A DNA stretch of 5,872 nt from an uncultured Collinsella sp. (GTDB lineage: Bacteria > Actinomycetota > Coriobacteriia > Coriobacteriales > Coriobacteriaceae): positions 1 through 5,872 of the forward strand of contig CATXJW010000071.1 of NCBI GenBank assembly GCA_958370325.1. The letters run 5' to 3'. Of this stretch, positions 1 to 5,872 are shown in pieces. The translations under genes and the position numbers were made by a program. Within the stretch, counting starts at the first letter, position 1. Every line of letters starts with the position of its first letter. The notes beneath the pieces are model-generated. The model did not search any database, was not told the origin of the DNA, and worked only from the letters and a program-made list of their open reading frames with translations.

Positions 1-1307
1 ATCTGCGGCTGCACGCGCAGGCCACTCACGCGACCTTCCTCGCCCGTCTCGATAGCGAGCGGTGCGGTGAGCTCCAGAACCTCGCAGCCCTCGGCCTGGG
101 CGCCGGCGATCTCGGCGTCCTGGGCCGTCATGTCACAGATGCGACGGCGGTAGACGATGCTCACTTTTTCGGCACCGCAGCGCACGGCAGAGCGTGCCAC
201 GTCCATGGCCACATTGCCGCCGCCGATGACGCACACGCGCTGGCCGCTCAGGTCGGGCAGCTCGTCGTCGCCGATGGCGCGCAGCATCTTGACGGCCGAC
301 TCCACGCCGAGCGCCTCTTCGCCCGGAAGGCCGAGCTTCTTATCGCTGTGGGCGCCAATGGCCAGGTAGACGGCATCGAACTCGTCGCGCAGGCGGGCAA
401 GCTCCTCGCCGTTGACGGAGTGGTCGAGTTCCACGTCGATGCCGGCACTCAAGATCCAGTCGATCTCGGCCTGCAGGCGCTCGCGCGGCAGACGATAACT
501 GGGGATGCCGTAGCGCAGCATGCCGCCCAGGTGGTGGCGCTGCTCAAAGATGGTCACCTTATGGCCCATCACGGCCAGGTAGTAGGCGCAGGAAAGGCCG
601 GCCGGGCCGCCGCCAATCACGGCGATGCGCTTGCCGGTGTTGTCGGCCACGCTGGGCTTGTAATCGTTGAGGTCGCTGTGCTCAACGGCAAAACGCTTGA
701 GGGCGAGGATGTTCATGGGATCGTCGACCATGCCGCGACGGCAGTGCATCTCGCAGGGATGCTCGCACACCAGGCCGCAAACGAGCGGTAGTGGGTTGTT
801 CTTGCGGATGACCTTGACGGCATCGGCATAGCGGCCGGCCTCGACCAGCGAAATGTAACCGGGAATGTCGACGTGCGCCGGACAGCCCGAGACGCACGGG
901 ACGCGGGCCTCGCGGTCAAAGCCACAGGAGTGCTCGCGGATATGGTGCTCAAAATCGTCACGGAAGCCACGGATAGCCGTAAGCGCCATAGCACCGGCCT
1001 CGTAACCGATGGCGCAGTCGCTCGAAAGATAGATGGTGCGGGCAGTGCGCTCGATCAAGTTGAGCGTGGACTCGTCGGCGCGGCCCTCGAGCACATCGGC
1101 GAGCAGGTCGCTCAGCGCGCTCAGGCCCACACGGCAGGGCGTGCACTTGCCGCAGCTCTGGGTGGAGCACAGGTTGACGAGCGCCGCCGTAAACTCGACG
1201 GGACACGGGGCGAGCGAACTCACCGCCAGACGACGTCCGAGCGCATCGTGCAGGTCGTCCATGACGGCCTGAGCGTGGCTGCGTTCCATAACATGCAGTC
1301 GAGCCAT
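1..1307 (-). CDS. NuoF-type 4Fe-4S domain fused to GltD/NfnB-like FAD- and NAD(P)-binding oxidoreductase (partial, C-terminus beyond left edge)
   Basis: Probably a cytoplasmic electron-transfer subunit moving electrons between NAD(P)H, FAD and iron-sulfur clusters. The frame is open from the ATG at 1307 to the window edge (435 codons), so the C-terminus is missing. Residues about 15-122 match the C-terminal iron-sulfur domain of complex I subunit NuoF: SCGKCTPCRVG (Cys52, Cys55, Cys58), a fourth Cys98 in SSDCAIG, and a closing FRDDFEHHI. The FMN/NADH-binding part of NuoF is absent. Residues about 130-200 are a GltD-like iron-sulfur segment with Cys138, Cys142, Cys177, Cys181, Cys185 and Cys189. 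An FAD-type Rossmann motif GGGPAG lies at 232-237 and a second, NAD(P)-type motif GGGNVA at 362-367 followed by VYRRR. The start is supported by GAGAGGGG five bases upstream. It is separated from the sugar operon by a terminator, so it belongs to another unit. The family (glutamate synthase small subunit, NfnB, SfrB-like proteins) is clear; the partner and physiological acceptor are not. Glutamate synthase itself is unlikely because of the NuoF domain. Confidence 0.88.
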   Translation of the reverse strand, partial: MARLHVMERSHAQAVMDDLHDALGRRLAVSSLAPCPVEFTAALVNLCSTQSCGKCTPCRVGLSALSDLLADVLEGRADESTLNLIERTARTIYLSSDCAIGYEAGAMALTAIRGFRDDFEHHIREHSCGFDREARVPCVSGCPAHVDIPGYISLVEAGRYADAVKVIRKNNPLPLVCGLVCEHPCEMHCRRGMVDDPMNILALKRFAVEHSDLNDYKPSVADNTGKRIAVIGGGPAGLSCAYYLAVMGHKVTIFEQRHHLGGMLRYGIPSYRLPRERLQAEIDWILSAGIDVELDHSVNGEELARLRDEFDAVYLAIGAHSDKKLGLPGEEALGVESAVKMLRAIGDDELPDLSGQRVCVIGGGNVAMDVARSAVRCGAEKVSIVYRRRICDMTAQDAEIAGAQAEGCEVLELTAPLAIETGEEGRVSGLRVQPQ

Positions 1308-1312
1308 AAGAT

Positions 1313-1320
1313 CCCCTCTC
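1313..1320 (-). promoter_or_regulatory. Ribosome binding site of the NuoF/GltD-like gene
   Basis: GAGAGGGG on the minus strand lies five bases before the ATG at 1307. It fixes this start in preference to the in-frame ATG six codons further in (codon 7), which has no such purine-rich sequence in front. Confidence 0.7.
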
Positions 1321-1328
1321 ACATGGCA

Positions 1329-1348
1329 GCCCGGAGGCGAGGCCGGGC
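1329..1348 (-). repeat. Small GC-rich hairpin in the leader of the NuoF/GltD-like gene
   Basis: Arms GCCCGG (1329-1334) and CCGGGC (1343-1348) are perfectly complementary around an 8-base loop. The hairpin lies a few bases upstream of the ribosome binding site and no U-run follows it on either strand, so it is not a terminator. It may shape the 5' leader of the mRNA; a role in regulation is only a guess. Confidence 0.4.
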
Positions 1349-1371
1349 GAAGTTGCTACACGCACAACACT

Positions 1372-1392
1372 GACCTAAAAAGTTGTTAGGTC
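1372..1392. repeat. 21-bp inverted repeat (7-bp arms), possible operator
   Basis: GACCTAA (1372-1378) and TTAGGTC (1386-1392) are perfect inverted arms around a 7-base centre. No T-run follows the arms on either strand, so it does not look like a terminator. The spacing and size suit a dimeric regulator binding site upstream of the gene starting at 1307. I do not recognise the half-site as that of a known regulator. Confidence 0.4.
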
Positions 1393-1411
1393 TCCACACG
1401 GTTCGGCAGGC

Positions 1412-1441
1412 GGTATAAAATGTCACCCTCAGCGGTGAAAA
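1412..1441 (-). promoter_or_regulatory. Weak candidate promoter for the NuoF/GltD-like gene
   Basis: On the minus strand a -35-like TTTTCA (1436-1441) and a -10-like TATACC (1412-1417) are 18 bases apart, each matching four of six consensus positions. A transcript starting near 1405 would carry the dyad at 1372-1392 and the hairpin at 1329-1348 in its leader. A promoter is expected somewhere in this gap because a terminator closes the upstream operon, but this match is weak. Confidence 0.25.
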
Positions 1442-1493
1442 AGAACATTACCGCAGATAAATGCCATATTTGATAAAACGCGTTACCAAATGA

Positions 1494-1531
1494 CAATGCC
1501 CCGCCCACGCAATCACGTGGACGGGGCATTG
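1494..1531 (-). terminator. Transcription terminator of the alpha-glucoside operon
   Basis: A 16-bp stem with a 6-base loop, 48 bases after the stop codon of the GH4 gene. Arms are 1494-1509 and 1516-1531. On the minus strand the only irregular pair (1504 with 1521) is a permitted G-U wobble, whereas on the plus strand it would be an A-C mismatch. This favours the minus-strand transcript. The sequence after the stem is only modestly T-rich (TCATTTGG), so the U-tract is poor, but the very stable stem and position make a terminator the best reading. Confidence 0.75.
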
Positions 1532-1579
1532 CTCCAGGTATGCGGTCAGCGACTCTTTTGTGCCAGCGACCTTCTGTCC

Positions 1580-2962
1580 TTAGCTAAGCTCGGGCCAGTA
1601 ACCCTTGTTGGCCTCGATCATGTCGTCGAGAACTTCCTTGGCGACCTTCATCGAAGGCACGGTCTTGTTGAGCGTAAAGGCCTTGAGTGCCTTCTCGTAC
1701 GAACCCTCGATCGTGGCCTCGACCACGAGCTTCTCGGAGTTCAGCTGCTGCATCATGAGGCCCTGCTGGAACAGCGGAATGTTGTCGCGGCTGATGACCT
1801 CGGGGCCGTTCTTGCCAATGTAGGCAGGCAGCTCGACCATGGCGTCGTAGGGCATGTTGGGGATGGCGCCCTTGTTCTCGCAAATGACCAGGAAGCGCTG
1901 CTTGGTATCGTTCTTCAGAGCGATGGCCAGGTCGGCAATCCAGTCGCCGTGGCTGCCCGCATAGAACGTGCTCTCGTCGATCTCACCCGTCTTCTCGTAA
2001 TGGTCGATGCCGTCAAAGAGGTTCTTCTCGCGCGTTTCCTCAACCTCGTTTGCACGGGTGCGCTCGGGGTTGGAATGCTCGACGAACTCCTTCTGCTGCA
2101 GGTAATAGTTCAGGTACGTGTTGGGCAGGTACTCCGGGAAGCACTCCATGATCTCGTACTCGCCCTTCCAGACGTAGTACCAGCTGCCCTTGGTGTGGCG
2201 GTTCTGCTCGGGATGCTCGTCGGTGGTCTCCTCGGGCTTCTTGGACATCAGCGAGCTCATGCCCTTGAGGTACGAATCGGGCAGCAGAATCTCATGCTCC
2301 TTGATGTACTCGCGCAGCTGCGGGAGCACCTCCTCGCCCTTGTGGCGGATCGAGGTGAACCAACCAAAGTGGTTGAGGCCAAAGTAATCGTACTCGACAT
2401 CCTTCTTGTCGATATCGAGCGCAGCGCAAACCACGTCGATGATCGCGATCGGCATGTCGCAGATGTTGATGATGCGAGCGTTGGGACGCAGCACACGGCA
2501 GCCCTCGGAGACGATGGCGGCAGGGTTGGAGTAGTTGAGAATCCAGTAGTCCTTCTTGGCGTACTTCTCAACGTCATCGATCAGCTCGACCATGGGGAAG
2601 ATGGTGCGCATGCCGTAGGCAAGGCCGCCGCAACCGCAAGTCTCCTGACCAACGCAGCCGTGACGCAGCGGAATCTTCTCGTCCTGCTCGCGCATGGCGT
2701 AGCCGCCCACGCGCATCTGGGCAAACACGAAGCTCGCGTCGGTAAAAGCCGTCTTCTTGTCGGTGGTCACCGTGAGCTTGATGTCCAGGCCGAGGTCCTC
2801 GTGCAAAATCCAGTCCACGAGCACGCCGATCTTGCGCTGGCGCTCCTCGTTGATGTCGTACAGACGAATCTCGTCAACGTCGAGCTCGTCTTTGCGCAGA
2901 GCGATGGACTTGACGATGCCGGGGGTAAAGGTGGATCCGCCACCACACAGAGTAATGATCAT
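1580..2962 (-). CDS. 6-phospho-alpha-glucosidase, glycoside hydrolase family 4 (MalH/GlvA type)
   Basis: Cytoplasmic enzyme that hydrolyses 6-phosphorylated alpha-glucosides, such as maltose 6'-phosphate, delivered by the PTS permease encoded just upstream. GH4 enzymes use NAD+ and a divalent metal in a redox-elimination mechanism. The 460-residue product is slightly longer than the roughly 440 usual in the family. The N-terminal Rossmann motif GGGSTFTPG (7-15) is the GH4 NAD signature. Residues 168-171 read CDMP. In characterised GH4 enzymes CDMP marks 6-phospho-alpha specificity, while CNVP marks 6-phospho-beta-glucosidases. Cys168 and His198 (in GLNHFGW) correspond by spacing to the metal ligands of GlvA and Asp169 to its catalytic acid; the catalytic tyrosine probably lies near 262-263. 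The ATG lies 3 bases after the permease stop, with AAGGAG inside the end of the permease gene, so the two are co-transcribed and probably translationally coupled. Exact substrate is not fixed by sequence: maltose, isomaltulose or related disaccharides are possible. Confidence 0.93.
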   Translation of the reverse strand: MIITLCGGGSTFTPGIVKSIALRKDELDVDEIRLYDINEERQRKIGVLVDWILHEDLGLDIKLTVTTDKKTAFTDASFVFAQMRVGGYAMREQDEKIPLRHGCVGQETCGCGGLAYGMRTIFPMVELIDDVEKYAKKDYWILNYSNPAAIVSEGCRVLRPNARIINICDMPIAIIDVVCAALDIDKKDVEYDYFGLNHFGWFTSIRHKGEEVLPQLREYIKEHEILLPDSYLKGMSSLMSKKPEETTDEHPEQNRHTKGSWYYVWKGEYEIMECFPEYLPNTYLNYYLQQKEFVEHSNPERTRANEVEETREKNLFDGIDHYEKTGEIDESTFYAGSHGDWIADLAIALKNDTKQRFLVICENKGAIPNMPYDAMVELPAYIGKNGPEVISRDNIPLFQQGLMMQQLNSEKLVVEATIEGSYEKALKAFTLNKTVPSMKVAKEVLDDMIEANKGYWPELS

Positions 2963-2965
2963 TGT

Positions 2966-4582
2966 TTACTGCTCCTTCTCAATTGCGTTTTCGACCTTGT
3001 CGCGCATCTCGGCGACCTTCATGCCAAAGATGATCTGGATATTGTTGCCGTTGCGGTTGATGCCGCTGTTGGGCACGTGGTTGATGAGGTTCTCATCGAT
3101 GAGGTCCGGGTTCTTAACGTTCACGCGGAGACGCGTAAAGCAGTTCTCGAGCTCCTCGATGTTGTCCTTGCCGCCAAGACCTGCGACCAGGTCGGCAATA
3201 CCTGCATCGACGCCCTCTGCGGGAGCTGCGGCAACAGCGCCCTGCTTCACCGCGACAGACGCGGCGGCCTCGCCCTCGGCAACGGACTCAGCAAGCTCGG
3301 ACTCTTCCTCGCGACCAGGCGTGTGGAGGTTGAGCTTCTTAATGAGGAAGGTGAAGAGGAAGAAGTACAGAGCGGCGTTGACGACTCCAAGCACCAGCAT
3401 AACCGGCCAGTTGGTCTTGTCGACACCGAGGACCAGGTTGGAAACCACGATGTTGATGATACCGCCTGCAGTCGAAGCGGGCACGGAGAGGACCTTGAGC
3501 AGGACCAGGAAGATACCGGAAAGAACCGAGTGAACGACAAAGAGCACGGGAGCGGCAAAGACAAAGAGGAAGTCCATGGGCTCGGTGACACAGGAGAGCA
3601 CGGCGGTGATGATCAGCGGGATGATAACGGCCTTGGTCTTATCCTTGTTCCCCTTGTAAGCGGTGAAGATAAAGGCGAGACCGATACCGATGTAGGGCCA
3701 CAGGTTGTTGAAGGTGTAGCTGTTGAAGTAGGTGCTATCGGAGAAGGGCTGGCCCGTCATTGCCATCTCGGCGACACGGATGGGATAGGCGCCGGCGATA
3801 ACCTGATCGCCCAGCGTCAGGGTGCCACCCACATCGGAGAACTGGAACGGAGTGTAGATGAGGTGGTGCAGACCGGTGGGAACGAGCAGCTTGTTAAGCA
3901 TGCCGTAGATAAACAGACCGATGTTGCCCGACTCCTTAATGATGCCGGCAACGGAGGAGATGGCGCCCTGAACCGGAGGCCAAACGATGCAGAAGCCAGC
4001 GCCCATGATCCAGGAGATGATGATCATGATCAGGAACGGGAAGCGAACGCCCGAGAACATCGAAAGGGCAATGGGGAACTGCTTGTTCGAGTACTTGTTG
4101 AACACGGCACCGGTGATGCAACCAAGAATGATGCCGCCAAACACGCCGGTATCGAGCACCTGGATGCCCATAACGGTGCTCTGGCCGGTTCCGGTAAGGC
4201 CGAGCATGCCGCTCGCTTCGGCAAGAGAGCCGGTGGCGTTGAGCACGATGTTATTGGCCTGAAGGAACAGGAAGAACGACATCAGGGCGATCAGCGAAGC
4301 ATGGCCCTTGTTCTTCTTTGCCATGGCGCCGGCGATGCCCACGCAGAACAGAATCGATAAGTTGTTGATGATAAACATCAGCGACTGATAGACAACGGCG
4401 CCCACAAGCTGGAACGGACCGGAGCCCAGCACGGGAATCATGGCGCAGATGGTCTTGTTGGTTAGAATGATGCCCACGATGAGCAGAATGCCGGCAACCG
4501 AGAGATACATCATCGGCTGGACGATTGACTTCGCGAACACCTCCAACGGCGCTTTGAAATTGAACTTCTTTTTTGCGGTCAT
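2966..4582 (-). CDS. PTS alpha-glucoside/maltose-type permease, EIICB component
   Basis: Membrane permease that takes up an alpha-glucoside and phosphorylates it during transport. From the chosen ATG it has 538 residues. Residues 1-415 are the hydrophobic IIC domain with many membrane helices, including the conserved GLHH (237-240) and TEP (333-335) motifs of the glucose-family IIC fold. An acidic then alanine-rich linker (about 421-460) leads to the IIB domain (about 462-538), where NCFTRLR carries the phosphorylated Cys481. There is no IIA domain; the EIIA encoded at the right edge of the same operon probably supplies it. The frame extends to a TTG at 4609, but I chose the ATG at 4582 because AGGAAGGGGA lies 8 bases before it and the resulting N-terminus (MTAKKKFNFK) is typical of the family. 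The GH4 neighbour with its CDMP motif supports an alpha-glucoside such as maltose; the family level is certain, the exact sugar is inference. Confidence 0.93.
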   Translation of the reverse strand: MTAKKKFNFKAPLEVFAKSIVQPMMYLSVAGILLIVGIILTNKTICAMIPVLGSGPFQLVGAVVYQSLMFIINNLSILFCVGIAGAMAKKNKGHASLIALMSFFLFLQANNIVLNATGSLAEASGMLGLTGTGQSTVMGIQVLDTGVFGGIILGCITGAVFNKYSNKQFPIALSMFSGVRFPFLIMIIISWIMGAGFCIVWPPVQGAISSVAGIIKESGNIGLFIYGMLNKLLVPTGLHHLIYTPFQFSDVGGTLTLGDQVIAGAYPIRVAEMAMTGQPFSDSTYFNSYTFNNLWPYIGIGLAFIFTAYKGNKDKTKAVIIPLIITAVLSCVTEPMDFLFVFAAPVLFVVHSVLSGIFLVLLKVLSVPASTAGGIINIVVSNLVLGVDKTNWPVMLVLGVVNAALYFFLFTFLIKKLNLHTPGREEESELAESVAEGEAAASVAVKQGAVAAAPAEGVDAGIADLVAGLGGKDNIEELENCFTRLRVNVKNPDLIDENLINHVPNSGINRNGNNIQIIFGMKVAEMRDKVENAIEKEQ

Positions 4583-4590
4583 AGCGGTAC

Positions 4591-4600
4591 TCCCCTTCCT
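4591..4600 (-). promoter_or_regulatory. Ribosome binding site deciding the permease start
   Basis: AGGAAGGGGA on the minus strand, 8 bases before the ATG at 4582. It would lie inside the coding region if the upstream in-frame TTG at 4609 were used, so it argues for the ATG. Confidence 0.7.
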
Positions 4601-4621
4601 TTTCCGCAAATTAAGACAGAT

Positions 4622-4674
4622 GTGCCCTGGACAAGACCGTGAGCCTTGCCTTATATCAATCGATGTGTGGGCAC
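4622..4674 (-). promoter_or_regulatory. Nested stem-loop in the licT-permease intergenic leader
   Basis: The 99-nt gap between licT and the permease gene can fold on the minus-strand RNA into an outer 6-bp stem, GUGCCC (4669-4674) with GGGCAC (4622-4627). This encloses an inner 8-bp hairpin (4630-4650, two G-U pairs, 5-base loop). In LicT/BglG systems such a gap often holds a RAT antiterminator overlapping a terminator. Here no U-run follows and the sequence does not resemble the known RAT consensus, so a LicT-controlled switch is possible but unproven. A processing or translation-control structure is an alternative. Confidence 0.3.
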
Positions 4675-4681
4675 GTTATGC

Positions 4682-5536
4682 CTAGAGACCAGGTTCTCCA
4701 AGCAGGTTAACAATGTGATACGCGAGATAACTCTTCTCGGCATCGGTAACGACAACGTTATAAGTAGACGACAAGTGGGCGGCTATGGCGTCCGCGCACG
4801 AGAACGCACACGGATACTTAGTTTCATCGATTCGGAACAGCGCATCGTCATTGATCTGCCCGGCCGCGGGGTCGAGCGCTCGCTGTGCGAAAAACTGCAG
4901 GTGACGAACGAAACGTTCGTAAGGCAGCGAGGTGTCATCGAGGGTCGTAGCATAGCGCTCGGAAACAATCGCAAGCACGTCGCGAACAAGCTGGACCGAG
5001 ATGATGAGACGGTCGGAGCGTTGCGGCATGGTGGCGTTGACGATATGCAGCGTAATAAAACCCTGCTCTTCTTCGCTCATCTGGATGCCCATATACTCCT
5101 TGACAATCTGCAGCGCACGGCCCGCAAGCGCATACTCCTTGCGATAGAACTGCTGGATCTCGAGCAGCAACGGATTCTCGCAGGGGACGCCCTTGCGCTC
5201 GCGCTCCAAAGCAAGGCTGATATGGTCTGCGAGAGCAATGAGAATCTTGTCGTTGACATCAACATTGAGCTCTCGACGGAGCATCTGAACAATGTCCTCG
5301 GAAATCACGAGGTTGACGGTGGGGATGGACTCTAAAAGATGTGCCAAGCGGTCGATCGTACGCGAATCCTGAGAAGTGCCCTCCTGCAGCGCATAGGTCT
5401 TTTCGACCGATGCTTCATCGATAGCGTCGCCGGCATGACGGCCAAAGCAGAGGCCTCGACCGATGACGATGAGCTCGGAGCCATCGTCCGAAGTGACCAT
5501 TGCGACGTTATTGTTGAAAACTCGCTTGATAACCAC
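4682..5536 (-). CDS. licT: LicT/BglG-family transcription antiterminator
   Basis: RNA-binding antiterminator whose activity is set by PTS phosphorylation. The N-terminal CAT RNA-binding domain (about residues 1-52) shows the family pattern, with FNNNVAMV and IVIGRGLCFG followed by GDAIDE. Two PRD domains follow (about 60-168 and 170-282). Counting from the chosen start, the four regulatory histidines are His105 (ADHIS), His164 (ITLHIV), His212 (RHLQFF) and His274 (AYHIV). Each is offset by five from His100, His159, His207 and His269 of Bacillus subtilis LicT, so both PRDs look intact. I chose the GTG at 5536 because it gives an N-terminus (MVIKRVFNNN) that aligns with the family, with GTGGTG six bases upstream; in-frame GTG codons at 5548 and 5545 are alternatives. 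The gene lies directly after the EIIA gene and 99 bases before the permease gene, which is its likely regulatory target. Symbol given at family level only. Confidence 0.92.
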   Translation of the reverse strand: MVIKRVFNNNVAMVTSDDGSELIVIGRGLCFGRHAGDAIDEASVEKTYALQEGTSQDSRTIDRLAHLLESIPTVNLVISEDIVQMLRRELNVDVNDKILIALADHISLALERERKGVPCENPLLLEIQQFYRKEYALAGRALQIVKEYMGIQMSEEEQGFITLHIVNATMPQRSDRLIISVQLVRDVLAIVSERYATTLDDTSLPYERFVRHLQFFAQRALDPAAGQINDDALFRIDETKYPCAFSCADAIAAHLSSTYNVVVTDAEKSYLAYHIVNLLGEPGL

Positions 5537-5554
5537 GGTACCCACCACAAGAAT

Positions 5555-5872
5555 TTACTCGGAAAGCCAGACGACAGGCTCTTTAACAGCAACAGGGCCG
5601 GAAGCATGCTCGCGAAGAGTCGAGTTCTCCGAACGCTCGCACACGATAACGAAGATCGTAGGATCGAAACCGGCAGCGCGAACCACGTCGAAATCGACCT
5701 CGACGAGGGGCTGGCCCGCGTCAACGTGATCACCCTGGGCAACAAGCGCATGGAAGCCCTTGCCCTCAAGTTTAACAGTGTCGATTCCGATATGCAGCAT
5801 CACCTGAGCAGAGCTGTCATCGGACATGATGCCCAGCGCGTGCTCAGTCGGAAACAGCGCCGCGACGGTGCC
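5555..5872 (-). CDS. crr: PTS glucose-family EIIA domain protein (partial, N-terminus beyond right edge)
   Basis: Phosphocarrier that receives phosphate from HPr and passes it to the IIB cysteine of a sugar permease. Only the last 105 codons are in the window; the frame stays open to the right edge, so the ATG at 5827 is internal and not the real start. The visible part begins GTVAALFPTEHALGI and continues with VMLHIGIDTV, both hallmarks of EIIA-Glc. The His in TEHA (codon 5840-5842) and the His in LHIG (codon 5792-5794) correspond to the active-site pair His75 and His90 of E. coli EIIA-Glc, the second being the phosphorylated residue. GKGFHALVAQGDHVDAGQPL is the usual beta-rich core. Because the downstream permease has only IIC and IIB domains, this protein is its likely partner. 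Whether it is a free crr-type protein of about 160 residues or the end of a longer fusion cannot be seen here. The symbol is therefore tentative. Confidence 0.88.
   Translation of the reverse strand, partial: GTVAALFPTEHALGIMSDDSSAQVMLHIGIDTVKLEGKGFHALVAQGDHVDAGQPLVEVDFDVVRAAGFDPTIFVIVCERSENSTLREHASGPVAVKEPVVWLSE

Noticed and set aside
348..791. Plus-strand open frame opposite the redox gene
   Set aside because: It is antisense to the continuous minus-strand frame with NuoF and GltD motifs and has no family resemblance of its own.
1372..1392. Dyad considered as a terminator
   Set aside because: Neither strand has a U-run after the stem, and the stem has only 7 pairs; the 1494-1531 hairpin already serves the upstream operon.
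1477..1484. AACGCGTT palindrome resembling the centre of a LacI-family operator
   Set aside because: Symmetry ends after 8 bases and the flanks do not match; such a short palindrome is expected by chance.
1490..4360. 956-codon open frame on the plus strand opposite the GH4 and permease genes
   Set aside because: It runs codon-on-codon opposite both minus-strand genes, which share one phase. Its stops would correspond to TTA, CTA and TCA codons, which these genes avoid, so the frame stays open by codon bias. The product has no recognisable domain, and the minus-strand proteins match known families throughout.
4583..4609. Nine-residue N-terminal extension of the permease from a TTG start
   Set aside because: The ribosome binding site AGGAAGGGGA would lie inside this extension and points to the ATG at 4582.
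4646..5335. 229-codon plus-strand open frame opposite licT
   Set aside because: Same codon-aligned antisense effect; the minus strand encodes a complete LicT with all conserved histidines.

Overview
The window is a moderately high-GC bacterial segment in which every supported gene lies on the minus strand, so the genes read from right to left. Codon use (G/C-ending codons, almost no TTA, CTA or TCA), the PTS sugar operon and the iron-sulfur flavoprotein of anaerobic type suggest an anaerobic, sugar-fermenting gut bacterium. Collinsella or a related member of the Coriobacteriia is my best guess. This is inference from style and gene content; no rRNA or other marker gene is present.

Right part (5872 down to 1580): a sugar uptake and cleavage operon. 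In transcription order it holds the C-terminal part of a glucose-family PTS EIIA protein (cut by the window edge), a LicT/BglG-type transcription antiterminator with all four PRD histidines, a two-domain PTS permease EIICB of the alpha-glucoside/maltose type, and a family GH4 6-phospho-alpha-glucosidase. The genes form a logical unit. EIIA passes phosphate to the IIB cysteine of the permease, which lacks its own IIA domain. The permease imports and phosphorylates an alpha-glucoside such as maltose, and the GH4 enzyme cleaves the 6-phospho-sugar inside the cell using NAD+ and a divalent metal. LicT probably couples operon expression to the phosphorylation state of the PTS. A near-perfect 16-bp hairpin (1494-1531) ends the operon. 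The 99-nt gap between licT and the permease gene can fold into a nested stem-loop, but I could not find a convincing LicT antiterminator (RAT) sequence in it.

Middle part (1308-1579): a 272-nt intergenic region with the operon terminator, a weak candidate promoter for the next gene, a 21-bp dyad and a small GC-rich hairpin in the presumed leader.

Left part (1307 down to 1): the first 435 codons of an incomplete iron-sulfur flavoprotein. It begins with the C-terminal 4Fe-4S domain of NuoF (no FMN domain) and continues into a GltD/NfnB-like module with further cysteine clusters and two Rossmann dinucleotide-binding motifs. It is probably an electron-transfer subunit of a larger NAD(P)H-linked redox complex encoded beyond the left edge. 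I see no mobile element, CRISPR array, tRNA or rRNA, and nothing that amounts to a clearly new system. The points most worth checking are the domain fusion on the left and the missing antiterminator target on the right.
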